This document shows, piece after piece, positions 8,493 through 16,931 of a stretch of DNA of 64,000 nucleotides. The DNA is from Pythium myriotylum (Eukaryota; Oomycota; Peronosporomycetes; Pythiales; Pythiaceae): positions 620,001-684,000 of the forward strand of contig JALJCQ010000017.1 in assembly GCA_023091665.1 (NCBI GenBank), read 5' to 3'. The stretch's first letter is position 1. Each line of letters begins with the position of its first letter. The notes beneath the pieces were generated by a model. It saw nothing but the letters and a program-made list of their open reading frames with translations. It was not told the origin of the DNA and ran no database searches. The position numbers and the translations under genes are program-made.

Positions 8493-10664
8493 TTATGAGG
8501 CGCAGAATACTTTGTAGAGCTTGCGTAGGAGAGACATCGCGGAAGGTCGCTTCTTGGGGTCCTCGTGCCATCCAAAGTATACAATGTCTTCGAGTTTCGT
8601 GTTCCTCTCCCCGAAAACGCGGATGTGCCTGCGCTTGAAGGGCCGTCGTCCGTTTTTCTCCACGGCATTTATCACTGTGAGAGGTAGTTCGCCTTCCCAC
8701 GGCTGTTCCTCCATTAGAAGCTCCACCATGAGCACCGTGAACGAGAACACGTCGCTTTTCTTCCAACCTTCGACATCGTCCACAAGCAAGCCACCCCGCA
8801 AAAGCTCGGGTGAAGCATAGGCTGGTGTGAAGCCCAGAGCGTTTCCTGATCCCGTCGCAGCTGCGTTCTTCAATGTTGGTATACCGTAGTCGATGAGTTT
8901 AACATTTTGTGACTCCGGAAGGAGCAGCACATGCGATGGAGAGAGATCACGATGAGTAATATCTTGGGAATGGAGAGCCTCGAGCGCGTCGAGGACATCG
9001 AGCAGGATTTTGTGCTTCTGGTTCTCGTCGAGTGGATTGCGGCTGCGGTAGAGTCGAGACCGTAGCGTTTGTGGTGACGGAAGCAACTCCGAGAGAAGGG
9101 CTACTTGTTCACCGTCGCGATGATAGACGTGCCCGTAGTAGTGAACCAGGTGTTCGTGTTTCGGAATCTTGCAAAGCTTCGCGATTTCTCGCTCAGAGCG
9201 AGCGACGGCTGCGTTGCTGTATACATTCGGGAATACTTTTGCAGCGACATGTGTTTCGCCATTCATGGTGGCCTTGTATATAGAGCTGTAGTTGCCAGCA
9301 GCAATCCGATTCTCATCAGTTGTCTTGAGCACAACGGTGTCCCGAGAAGCGGCTTCCTCGAAGGAGCTCTTAGCGAGGATTTCACTCTCTGATTGTTCAC
9401 TGAAAGTATCAGACTTCGAACACGAATCGTCATCAGCTTCATTCTCGTCTGTCTCGCGATTGACGGAAGACTTCGGCTTGTCATTAGCCTCATCTGATGA
9501 GGCTTTCGTGTTTTTAGCAGCCATGTCAACTTGATTAGATTCTTCTGGGCTCGATTCTGGCGAAATTCTGGATTTTGAAGGGAGGTCAACTGGCTCGGGA
9601 TCGCGCTCACGAGCTGGCGGTGGCTGTTCACTCGTCGAAGGCGTCTCCTGCACTACTTGAGTTTTCGAACGCATTTTCTCAGTTTCCGCCTCTGATTTCG
9701 TCGCCTTCGTCACTGCTTCAACGAAAACCTGCCTTCCCATTTCTGTCATCTTCGACCGTCCTTGCTTGGTAGCCTCGCTCGATTTTAAAGGTTTCACCTT
9801 TAGCGCTCGCCTGCCAAACTTGTAAATGACTCGCAACTCCTCAGGTGAACGTTCCTGACCCGACGAATCAAAGCAATACTTGAAGAAAATCGGTTCACTT
9901 TCGTCGACACATGGCTCGGTCTGTTGCTCACGAAGACCATGGAAATATCCTTTGTAATGCAGACCTCCGAACGGGGATTTCGGTGGCGACTGGAGCCCAA
10001 ATCCGTCCTGCCCGAACGTATACTTGTTCACTTCTGCCGTCGCAAAATTCCCCAGCTGACCACCGAACGGCCTCGGTGCACCTGGTACGGCCGCTTTTCC
10101 AAAAGTGAAACCTGTGGTCGGAGCTCCAAAGGGACTGGAGACGCCTTTGGCCACGGGATCCGCCGATGGCTGCGAGATGGGAGCAGGCGGCGGCGGCGGC
10201 GTGCTGAAGCCGCTCGGATCGAATGCTCGCTGCATGAAGTCACCAAAGCCTTGAAGAGTTGGCGCGGGTTTAGACGCCGGTTTAGTCTCCGGGATAGACT
10301 TCGGCGGCTTATCTCTCGCCGAGTACTCACGCTGTTGAAGATAGTACAAGTCGCGGATCTGGTCTTTCGACTGACCCGTGCCACCGACGTCCTGCTGGAA
10401 CTGGTTCCACGGCGTCAGCGGCTTGGGCGCCTTCTGCTGCGCGTACTGGCGCGCGAGCTCGTCCTTGGAGAGCCCACGACCGGCGTTTCGGTGCTGGAAG
10501 TCGTTCCAGGCGTTCGAAGGATAATAGCCGCCGCCGCCGATAGACGCCGGGTTAGACGCAGCGTTAGACTCCGCACGATACATCGCCGCGGCCTCGCCAC
10601 GCGAGAGCCCCTCGCCCGCGTGCGCGCGCTGGAAGTCGTTCCACGCGTTGCCCTTGCGTCCCAT
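8493..10664 (-). CDS. Repeat-domain protein kinase-like protein with degenerate catalytic loop (723 aa)
   Basis: A single exon begins with ATG at 10662-10664. The N-terminus has three ~28-residue repeats of the form NAWNDFQ..HAGEGLS..E, the last being TPWNQFQQDVGGTGQS. A Pro/Gly-rich region and a long Ser/Glu-rich acidic segment follow. The C-terminal third is a protein kinase fold: ATP-site Lys in VAAKVF, HRDLSPSHV in the catalytic loop, IDYG in place of DFG, and YASPE. The HRD aspartate is kept, but the loop Lys (HRDLK) is Ser and the metal-binding Asn is His, and the glycine loop is poor (IAAGNYSSIY). These changes suggest weak or absent phosphotransfer, i.e. a probable pseudokinase, which is inference. 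The paralogue at 54352-56688 shares both parts and has canonical motifs; the gene at 44887-47348 is a third member. Confidence 0.8.
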   Translation of the reverse strand: MGRKGNAWNDFQRAHAGEGLSRGEAAAMYRAESNAASNPASIGGGGYYPSNAWNDFQHRNAGRGLSKDELARQYAQQKAPKPLTPWNQFQQDVGGTGQSKDQIRDLYYLQQREYSARDKPPKSIPETKPASKPAPTLQGFGDFMQRAFDPSGFSTPPPPPAPISQPSADPVAKGVSSPFGAPTTGFTFGKAAVPGAPRPFGGQLGNFATAEVNKYTFGQDGFGLQSPPKSPFGGLHYKGYFHGLREQQTEPCVDESEPIFFKYCFDSSGQERSPEELRVIYKFGRRALKVKPLKSSEATKQGRSKMTEMGRQVFVEAVTKATKSEAETEKMRSKTQVVQETPSTSEQPPPARERDPEPVDLPSKSRISPESSPEESNQVDMAAKNTKASSDEANDKPKSSVNRETDENEADDDSCSKSDTFSEQSESEILAKSSFEEAASRDTVVLKTTDENRIAAGNYSSIYKATMNGETHVAAKVFPNVYSNAAVARSEREIAKLCKIPKHEHLVHYYGHVYHRDGEQVALLSELLPSPQTLRSRLYRSRNPLDENQKHKILLDVLDALEALHSQDITHRDLSPSHVLLLPESQNVKLIDYGIPTLKNAAATGSGNALGFTPAYASPELLRGGLLVDDVEGWKKSDVFSFTVLMVELLMEEQPWEGELPLTVINAVEKNGRRPFKRRHIRVFGERNTKLEDIVYFGWHEDPKKRPSAMSLLRKLYKVFCAS

Positions 10665-10850
10665 GGTCTCGAAGGTTGAGCTCACTCACCAACATGATAA
10701 AATTCGTCGAACATTATATATACTATTTTAAGATGTATATGTTGATGATTTGCAAGTTCCGGCTCCACAACGACGATCGAGCTCTTTCATCGCCAGAATG
10801 CTCGATGGGCGACCAACAGAGCTGCCTGGATGTTTGCGTTGTCAAAAGTA

Positions 10851-12092
10851 TTACGCAGTCTTGGTGTGCAGACGAGCGGTAACATAGTCAATGACCTCAG
10901 GGTCGCCGTTCTTCATGGCGATCTTGAGACACTCGTCGTTGAACGGCTCGCCAATGTCCTCGTGCACGTATCGGATGATCTCGAGATCCTTCCCGTTCAA
11001 TGCATCCATAGCCATAGCGCCCGATAAAAGGTCACGGCGGCTTCCCTCGAGCTTCGAGTGAAGATACTTGACCATCTCGAAGTTGCGGCTCTCAGCCGCG
11101 TACCCAAGCGCACAGTCAATGGCTCCTTCGGTGCGATTCTCGACGAGAAATTTGACGATCTCGAAGTGGCCGTATCGTGCAGCGCCGTTCAGCGCGACAG
11201 TTGAGCAACCTTCGGTACGGTTCTCGTGGAGCCATCGCACAACATCGAGATGACCGCAAGTAGCGGCTTTGTCCATGGCCACGAAAGTGCAGCCCACCGT
11301 GCGTTCAGAGAGAAGTCGCTTGAGGAGCTCAAGCTGTCCGTGCTTGGCTGCACAGTCCATGGTCGTGCTCGAACACCCCTCGGAGCGGTTCTCGTGGAGA
11401 AACAGCACGACGTCGTAGTGGGCAACTCGCGCAGCGTTGTCCATTGCGATGTAGGAGAAGCGCCCTGACGTGTGCTCGTGGAGGTATTTGACGAATTCGA
11501 GGCTGCCCGACCTCGCCATTTCGTCCATAGCGGCGGTTGTGAGGGACTCGGGACGCAGCGCGATAAGCTCCTTGAGCAACACGAGCCTGTTCTGATGGGC
11601 GATCGTGGAGTAGACATTGGTCATCTCGCTCTTGATGTCTTCGTACCGGTGCTTCATCAACCACAATAACGTTTCCCACTTGCGTCCCCAGTAGACAGCG
11701 TGCGCAACACCTGAGTTCCAGAGTCGTGCGCCTCCGTCCACCTCCTCGTGAAGCCACTTGAGCACGACTCGCCGGTCGAACTCAACGGCAGAGATGGCAA
11801 CGTGCTCGATTTTTAAAAGCTCGATACCAGTAAACTCGGGGCGCTGGCTGAGTGAGAAGATCTTTTGTACTTCGTCGAGATTGCACTGCTTCATGACAGC
11901 GCGCCATAGATTACGATTGCTCGTGCGTTCGCCTCTTGCAGGTAGACGCGAGACGTAGTTGGCGTGGAGCTCGTGGAGGAAAAGCGGCATCCCGCGCTGG
12001 AACTGTGCGACGAGCTGCAGCAGCGAGCGGTTCGTGAGTACAAGAGCCGCTGAAAGTTGCGAGGTCTCGATGTTGGTGGTGGACGAGTCCAT
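10851..12092 (-). CDS. Ankyrin-repeat protein (413 aa)
   Basis: The ATG chosen (12090-12092) begins MDSSTTNIETSQLS. The open frame continues 396 bp further upstream, but that part runs into a transposon at 12197 and is not protein-like. From about residue 100 on, the protein is built from ~30-residue repeats of the oomycete ankyrin type: MDNAARVAHYDVVLFLHENR, MDCAAKHGQLELLKRLL, MDKAATCGHLDVVRWLHENR, LNGAARYGHFEIVKFLVENR, LGYAAESRNFEMVKYLHSKL. At least seven units can be seen, with TEGC linkers. Such proteins bind other proteins; no enzymatic domain is present. A pogo-type element lies about 100 bp upstream of the start and may have displaced or altered its promoter. Confidence 0.75.
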   Translation of the reverse strand: MDSSTTNIETSQLSAALVLTNRSLLQLVAQFQRGMPLFLHELHANYVSRLPARGERTSNRNLWRAVMKQCNLDEVQKIFSLSQRPEFTGIELLKIEHVAISAVEFDRRVVLKWLHEEVDGGARLWNSGVAHAVYWGRKWETLLWLMKHRYEDIKSEMTNVYSTIAHQNRLVLLKELIALRPESLTTAAMDEMARSGSLEFVKYLHEHTSGRFSYIAMDNAARVAHYDVVLFLHENRSEGCSSTTMDCAAKHGQLELLKRLLSERTVGCTFVAMDKAATCGHLDVVRWLHENRTEGCSTVALNGAARYGHFEIVKFLVENRTEGAIDCALGYAAESRNFEMVKYLHSKLEGSRRDLLSGAMAMDALNGKDLEIIRYVHEDIGEPFNDECLKIAMKNGDPEVIDYVTARLHTKTA

Positions 12093-12194
12093 TGTTGTGG
12101 ATTGAAAAGTGTCGAGAACGAAGGCTGAGATTTCAGAGCTGATGCCGCTTGGGTTCAAAATGCAATTCATTGAATTGACAGATGGAAGATGAGT

Positions 12195-12196
12195 TA
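12195..12196 (+). repeat. Left TA target duplication of pogo-type element
   Basis: The dinucleotide TA directly precedes the left TIR (cagattcgg), matching TA at 13216-13217 after the right TIR. Confidence 0.6.
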
Positions 12197-12221
12197 CAGA
12201 TTCGGATGTATTGATATGACA
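12197..12221 (+). repeat. Left terminal inverted repeat of pogo-type element
   Basis: 25 bp starting with CAG; pairs with 13191-13215 with a single T/C difference. Confidence 0.85.
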
Positions 12222-12393
12222 GACGCAAAGATATGACAACGAGGCTAAACTGTAAATTGAGGTTTTTGCCAGTATACAAATTTTCGACCAATCAACGCTT
12301 GCCGTGGACCGACTCGATCCAGCCCCACACTTTTCCCGCCCTGCAAGATGAAGCCCGCGCTCACTGCTCCATTGACCCTCCACCCTCCCCACG

Positions 12394-12898
12394 ATGGACG
12401 AGGATCTCCTGCTTCGTCGTTTCGTGCTGTGGGGGTTGCACGACGACGCCACGAGGAAGGGGGACGGCGCCAGCTCCTCCAGCGACACGGCGTCTGAGGA
12501 CAGCGATGAGCCGGAGCTGCCCGAGCTGCCGGAGCCGCCCGCGCCAGCCCGTCAAGTCGCACGTGTCGGCAGAGTTCATGGAAGGTCTGGCCCAGCTCGG
12601 CACGGAAGTCGTCCCTCTCCCAACGAACACGACGTCCGTGTTGCAGCCGCTGGACGTCGGCGTAATGGGGCCATTCAAGAGGAGACTTCGCACGCTGGCC
12701 TTGGCCGACGAGCTAAGCTCCGTCACGGCGGGCCCCCCGCGTCCTCTGAAAGAGCGCCTGATGGCGATGCGCTCGGCCACGGCGGACCAGAAGCGGCGAT
12801 CCATCGCCGAGAAGGTCATCCGCGCGTGGAACAGCATCAGCACTGAGACAATTAGGAAAGCCTGGATTAAATCTCGCCTTCGTGAGGCCGAGCAATAA
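12394..12898 (+). pseudogene. Internally deleted pogo/DDE transposase
   Basis: An ATG at 12394 starts MDEDLLLRRFVLWGLHDD and an acidic segment. From about 12550, in a different frame, the DNA encodes the end of a pogo/Tigger-type DDE domain: VSAEFMEGL, LPTNTTSVLQPLDVGVMGPF with K-R-R after it, then VIRAWNSISTETIRKAW before the stop at 12896-12898. The N-terminal DNA-binding domain and the first catalytic acidic residues are absent, so the gene is the product of an internal deletion that also shifted the frame. Confidence 0.7.
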
Positions 12899-12981
12899 TT
12901 CAAATCACGTGTCCATAAAGGCGGGGGACGTCAGCATCCGCGGCTGCTGTGTGGGAACCCCGGCACCTTTTGACAGCTTTT

Positions 12982-13065
12982 GACAGCAGTGGGAATTGAA
13001 CCCACGTCACCACGATCAAGTGGTGTGTCCGACGTGCCCGTCGACTGACCCGCCAGACTGCTGCC
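12982..13065 (-). tRNA. tRNA-like sequence or tRNA-derived relic inside the pogo-type element
   Basis: On the minus strand, ggcagca at the 5' end pairs with tgctgtc at the 3' end as a 7-bp acceptor-like stem. A good T arm is present (gtgggttcaattcccac, containing a B-box), and a variable-arm-like hairpin (ccac ttgatc gtgg) precedes it. Total length is 84 nt, as in a class II (Leu/Ser) tRNA. However, I cannot form a convincing D arm or anticodon stem, so this is more likely a degenerate tRNA or a tRNA-derived SINE head than a working gene. No anticodon is assigned. Confidence 0.3.
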
Positions 13066-13190
13066 GTCTGACTCTGTGGAATTGATTGGTCCATTGGATA
13101 CTGGATATGATTGGGTAAAACTTTTGCTGTCATAACTTTCTGTCACTTGTACGGTTCTATTTCTGGCATGCTGGGAGGAAAAACCTCAGC

Positions 13191-13215
13191 TGTCATATCA
13201 ATACGTCCGAATCTG
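13191..13215 (-). repeat. Right terminal inverted repeat of pogo-type element
   Basis: 25 bp, reverse complement of 12197-12221 with one mismatch, followed by TA at 13216-13217. Confidence 0.85.
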
Positions 13216-13479
13216 TAATTACGGTAGACTACTGCTGGTTGAAGTCAAATTACGAAGCAGATTCTCCGCCATACAACTGCAATGCTGGATTTTCGCTCCG
13301 CTCTCAGAGGGAGCTGAGAGTGCCAGGTTGAAGACAACGGCGAGAAGCTTGCTGAGCTTCGCGAAGTCAAGACCAAGGTCTATGACGAGGCTATGACCGC
13401 CATCAACCAGGAGACGGACCAAAGCTGAAGCTGCGTAGTCGCCATGCCTTTCACGATCGCCCACCGACTCGACACAATG

Positions 13480-13677
13480 CTAGACACAAACTGCATTCTC
13501 GCGCTGGACGCGGTCGAGTTCGCGACGCCGCGTGAGCTTGTGGAGTAGAAAGGACATGGCAGTGTCCCCCCGAGCAGAAGCGAACAGACCACGTCTTTGA
13601 TCTGATGCATGAAGGAGGATACTTGGAAAAGCTGCTGTGAGTAAGAGAGCGAGAAAGAACCACAAGCGACTAAGCAT
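13480..13677 (-). CDS. Possible small secreted protein (65 aa), unknown
   Basis: ATG at 13675-13677 starts MLSRLWFFLALLLTAAFPSI, which looks like a signal peptide with cleavage after an HA-S type site. The mature part (about 42 residues, rich in Arg, ending ENAVCV) matches nothing I know. The DNA downstream to 13219 stays open in other frames, so an unrecognised intron and further exon are possible. Confidence is low because the case rests on the hydrophobic start alone. Confidence 0.35.
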   Translation of the reverse strand: MLSRLWFFLALLLTAAFPSILLHASDQRRGLFASARGDTAMSFLLHKLTRRRELDRVQRENAVCV

Positions 13678-13961
13678 CACTCGCTGTTCATAATAAACAC
13701 ATCGAATAAGCTTGTGTCTGATTAACGTGCTTTCCACTGATTCGAACACACGTTACCTTCGACCGTCACCCGATGACGGACAGTCTCGAAGGAGTGTCAG
13801 AGAAATGGACCGAGCGTCCATCATGAAGCAGCGAATGGCACTCGAGACGGTAGCAAGCGAAAATAGAGTCAACAGTGAAGACGAGATGGTAGGACACGAA
13901 TAGATTGGTGAAGATGATTTCGTAAGAGAGGGATAGGGAAAAAAGATGGGAGAGAAGGGTT
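13678..13961. other. 3' flank of the host U2 gene
   Basis: This stretch lies immediately downstream (minus strand) of the end of the split U2 gene at 13962. Open frames on both strands are short and low in complexity. No gene was recognised. Confidence 0.4.
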
Positions 13962-14099
13962 GGCCTCTCAAGGGAAGAGTGTAAGCCCTTGGAAACCGAG
14001 TCCGATGTCGAACAGCAAGCTGCCGATCACCAGACCATGTTCAGAAATAAATGTGAAATTGTTTCAGGGTTGTCCCCCGGCAATCAGTTTTCACACTGA
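13962..14099 (-). ncRNA. U2 snRNA gene, 3' fragment of host copy (split by Helitron)
   Basis: On the minus strand the sequence runs tcagtgtgaaaactgatt (stem-loop IIa), a gggggacaaccc IIb-like element, the same cacatttatttctgaaca stretch as the intact gene, then stems III and IV. It continues exactly from the 11 nt at 29540-29550 once the Helitron is removed. Stem III and IV sequences differ from the copy at 44548-44734 (for example ccaaggg/cccttga instead of tcgggg/ccccga), but the changes preserve pairing, so this is a divergent yet foldable U2 variant. Lengths 37+11+138 nt sum to a normal U2. The 3' end at 13962 is estimated by analogy. Confidence 0.8.
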
Positions 14100-14236
14100 C
14101 TAGGTGGGGGGTGCCCGCTTCGCGGGCACTTCAGTTTGCGCATGCTGGGTTGGTGGGGATTAATCAGGCTTTATTGTAGGGGAATTGGTGGCGCAGCGCA
14201 GGCGCTGCGCTCGTTACGGGTTGCCTGCGGCAACCC
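14100..14236 (-). repeat. Helitron 3' terminus with three consecutive hairpins
   Basis: The terminal CTAG is at 14100-14103. Three perfect 8-bp hairpins with 3-4 nt loops follow inwards: 14111-14129 (gtgcccgc/gcgggcac), 14191-14210 (gcgcagcg/cgctgcgc) and 14218-14236 (gggttgcc/ggcaaccc). The first is the standard Helitron termination hairpin; the other two are additional. Confidence 0.8.
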
Positions 14237-14388
14237 CTGTCGAAAAAAATGGATAATTTTTGTACGGTTATAACTGAATTAGGCACAATATGCATCAATA
14301 TATATTGGTTCTAGTTCGGGTCTCGTTCGAGTTCCTACATCTAGCCATAACTGCCTCCTACACATAGTTTACATGCAATTATTATTGT

Positions 14389-15606
14389 CTACGCTTCGTA
14401 CCCACTTTCATATGCCTCGATCACTTCGCGGTAGACAATGTTTTTTGTGAAAGTTCCTTCGTCATCTTCTTTCGCAGGATCCTGGATTGCAATCTTTACT
14501 CTTGCCTGTGAAGAGACCCTCGAGAGTGCCACGTAAAGTTGTCCATGGGCAAACATCGGCCTTGGCAAGAACAGACCAAGGTTCGGAATTGTCTGACCCT
14601 GGGCTTTATGGACAGTCATCGCGAAGGCAAGTTTTGACAGGTCGCTTTACCGGAAGCATATCAAGTACCTTCTCGTTGACATCGTCAACATTCGAGTTCC
14701 ATGGAGCTAGAATTGCACGCTCGGCAAAGTAGGCCTGTTGGTCATGACACTCATTTATGTCACCGTAGACGTGATTTATCAACTGTGAAACAATGCTGAC
14801 GCCCGCGGCTGGTTTAGCGAGGAACATGTCTTTCGGGAGTCTGCAGTAGTCATCTTCGAGCGTTGAGTCTCTGTGGTGCCTTCCTTCGCCGATCTCAAGC
14901 AACAATTCGGAGAATGCCCTCATTTCCACTTCAGCATCAGGATTTGTTGCTGTCCTCACGCGCATGTTCTGGCGTAAGCGGATAGTCTTGAACTCAGGCC
15001 ACAAACGCGATTTCTGGATGCAAGCTGCAATGATTTCACCTGCCCCACCGCGTTGTACCACCGGGAGAATTTGGCGGAAGTCTTCTGCAAGTACAACGAT
15101 CTTCCCTCCAAAAGGCCTCGAGCTTTGCATGAGCGCCCTGAGTGTGCGATCAACCGCCTCAAAGGCGTGCCGATGCTGCATTGGAGCTTCATCCCAAACG
15201 ATTAGACTGGTTTCTTTCATCAAGCGCCCGGATGGTGAGTCGGCAGTCATGAAACACGTGCTGCTGCCATGCAGCTTCAAGCTGAGGTGAAATCTTGAAT
15301 GCGCTGTCCTCCCTCCCGTGAGCAAAAGCGCTGCAATGCCACTTGTTGCGACTGCTAAGGCGATTTTGTTCTGTTGACGAACTGTTGCTAATATGGCCTC
15401 TAAAACGTACGATTTCCCCGTTCCGCCGGGACCATCCAAGAAGAATAGTCGAGAAGCACCTTTGCCTTCAACTGCTTCAATGACTCTTGTATACACAAAT
15501 GCTTGGTCCTCGTTGAAGTTGTTGACATTAGCCACGGCGAGCGCAAGTGCTTCTAGATCGTATGATCTTTTATTTTGGATCATCCAATCGTCTGCGTCAC
15601 CCTGGA
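14389..15606 (-). pseudogene. Helitron PIF1-type helicase domain (C-terminal part of Rep-Hel)
   Basis: The frame continues directly from 22865 once G2 is excised (DIQ-GDADDW). It shows Walker A GPGGTGKS, Walker B IVWDEAPM, and a motif FRQILPVV, as in PIF1 helicases. A frameshift lies in the AAAA run at 14632-14635: before it the frame reads LPVKRPVKT and ends at 14606, after it the other frame gives AFAMTVHKAQGQT and GQLYVALSRV (motifs V/VI) to the stop at 14389. The segment normally found between the VLDMLP and AFAMT motifs (roughly 100 residues in other Helitron helicases) is missing, so there is also an internal deletion. The helicase is therefore dead in this copy. Confidence 0.8.
15602..15606 (+). 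repeat. Target-site duplication of G2 (ctgga), left copy
   Basis: The 5-mer ctgga precedes the LTR start tgtagcgg and is repeated at 22865-22869. Confidence 0.85.
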
Positions 15607-15909
15607 TGTAGCGGTCCACGTGACCACTACACAGCACTTCGCTTGGAGGAAGCGAGAGCAGCCGCTCCGAGTCGACCCCTGTCGACGAGCGCCAAAGACT
15701 TGGCAAAAGGCGAACTGCCATATATTAATCCTCTCTGAGGATTAACCCTAGAGCCCTATATCCCTGGTAACTAAACCGGGGATATTACCTACTGAAATCT
15801 GATAAACCTGAGTCACTACTTAGGGTAACTTTTCCCCTAAGTGGACCACCCTAATTATGTAACCACACTACCTATGTAACTGCAAGTATAACTTGTGTAC
15901 CCCTATACA
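15607..15909 (-). repeat. G2 3' LTR (303 bp)
   Basis: Plus-strand ends are tgtagcgg and ctataca. It matches the 22576-22864 LTR except for a 13-bp segment absent there, a one-base indel (ttggc/ttgc) and two substitutions near the end. Confidence 0.9.
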
Positions 15910-16931
15910 CCACCCCCACCCAAAATAGAAGACCGGGGGTTTAATGGAGAAGGTCACGGTACAAAGAGAGAGAGAGCGAGAGAGGGAGAAGAAGGAAAAA
16001 CCGAGAGAAGCACCAAGACGAGAGCGCGCCGCCCGCGCATGGAGATTTCCGAAGGCACGGTAGCGCGGAGCGCCGCGAGCAGCACAACACAAGCTGCGAC
16101 AAGGGACGCATGTCCACCCCAAGAGCCGCAGCGGCCGCTGCCGACCCCGGCCCCAACGACGACGAAGACCAACCGATGAACTCACCACCTCCGGCGGAGT
16201 CACCGCCACGCCCGCGCGACCGCGCGCTCGAAGGCGTCGAGGAAGGCGAAGTTCGCGGGCGTGCCGACGCGAAGACGATGACGCCCAGCGAGTATCGCGA
16301 GCGGAAGACCGCCCCACCGCCCCACGACGAAGAGAAAGCGCGCGACCCGACGCCGCAAGCTCAAGATGAGTGGGCGCTAGCGCGCGAGGCGCGCCTGCGA
16401 GAGCAGCGCCTTCTGATGGCTCAGCCAAAGGTCACGCACCGTGACATCCGCGATGGCGCGTTCGACAGCCCAGATCGACGGCGCCCAGCGCCTGCGACTC
16501 GCCAGGACTCACCCGTCCGCGTCGCCGACAGGGTGAGCACCTACGACTTCGGCCTGGGTGCTCCCTGTACGATTGGCGAAGCCCTCGCCGAGCGACACAT
16601 GTCGCGAGCGACATTCAACCAGTGGCGCTACCACCAGCGTGGGCCGATCTTCGGCGTGCCGATTATCGTCGAGCCCGGCCGCTCGCCGGACGAGTTCAAC
16701 ACTCAGTTCTGGAGGTGGGTCGAGCTCACCAAGCGTGTCGACGTGGCGCGGATGCACGGCCCGACGACGTCGGGGAAGTGAAGAAGCTCCGTGATATGCG
16801 AATTCGTTTCGCCAAGTTGTACGTCGACAACAGAGTCACTGCTGACATTGAAGTTGCGCTTCTGACCCACCCTGTGGGGACCGCTCAAGGTCAACCTTCT
16901 CGAGACTCTTCTCACCGCACGGCAGATGCCG
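15910..16931. other. G2 3' untranslated region between pol and 3' LTR
   Basis: About 1 kb separates the pol stop (16932, minus strand) from the LTR. The purine-rich minus-strand tract gggtgggggtgg abuts the LTR as polypurine tract. The region contains an open frame on the opposite strand (16110-16781), listed separately. Confidence 0.6.
16110..16781 (+). CDS. Antisense ORF in the G2 3' region (223 aa), unknown
   Basis: The ATG at 16110 opens 223 codons on the strand opposite to gag-pol. The protein begins with an Ala/Pro-rich, acidic region, then a charged helix-forming part (EWALAREARLREQRLL) and a more globular end (YDFGLGAPCTIGEALAERH ... FNQWRYHQRGPIFGVPIIVE). Composition and continuity look protein-like, but I do not recognise it. 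Some plant Ty3/Gypsy lineages carry an extra antisense ORF between pol and the 3' LTR, so this could be an analogous gene. A captured host fragment or a chance frame in GC-rich DNA are alternatives. A further SR-rich antisense frame (17243-17560) overlaps the pol linker. Confidence 0.35.
   Translation: MSTPRAAAAAADPGPNDDEDQPMNSPPPAESPPRPRDRALEGVEEGEVRGRADAKTMTPSEYRERKTAPPPHDEEKARDPTPQAQDEWALAREARLREQRLLMAQPKVTHRDIRDGAFDSPDRRRPAPATRQDSPVRVADRVSTYDFGLGAPCTIGEALAERHMSRATFNQWRYHQRGPIFGVPIIVEPGRSPDEFNTQFWRWVELTKRVDVARMHGPTTSGK

Larger units (their letters stand above)
12197..13215 (+). mobile_element. Deleted pogo-type (Tc1/mariner superfamily) DNA transposon
   Basis: The 1019-bp element has terminal inverted repeats of 25 bp: 12197-12221 begins cagattcggatgtattgata and 13191-13215 is its reverse complement with one mismatch. 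TA lies on both outer sides, the target duplication of this superfamily, and the CAG start is typical of pogo. Inside is the C-terminal part of a DDE transposase (12550-12898) and a tRNA-like sequence (12982-13065). The size and missing catalytic core make it non-autonomous. It sits about 100 bp upstream of the ankyrin gene start. Confidence 0.8.

Noticed and set aside
12092..12488. N-terminal extension of the ankyrin protein
   Set aside because: The frame is open but crosses the pogo-type TIR and is not protein-like; the ATG at 12092 gives a sensible start.
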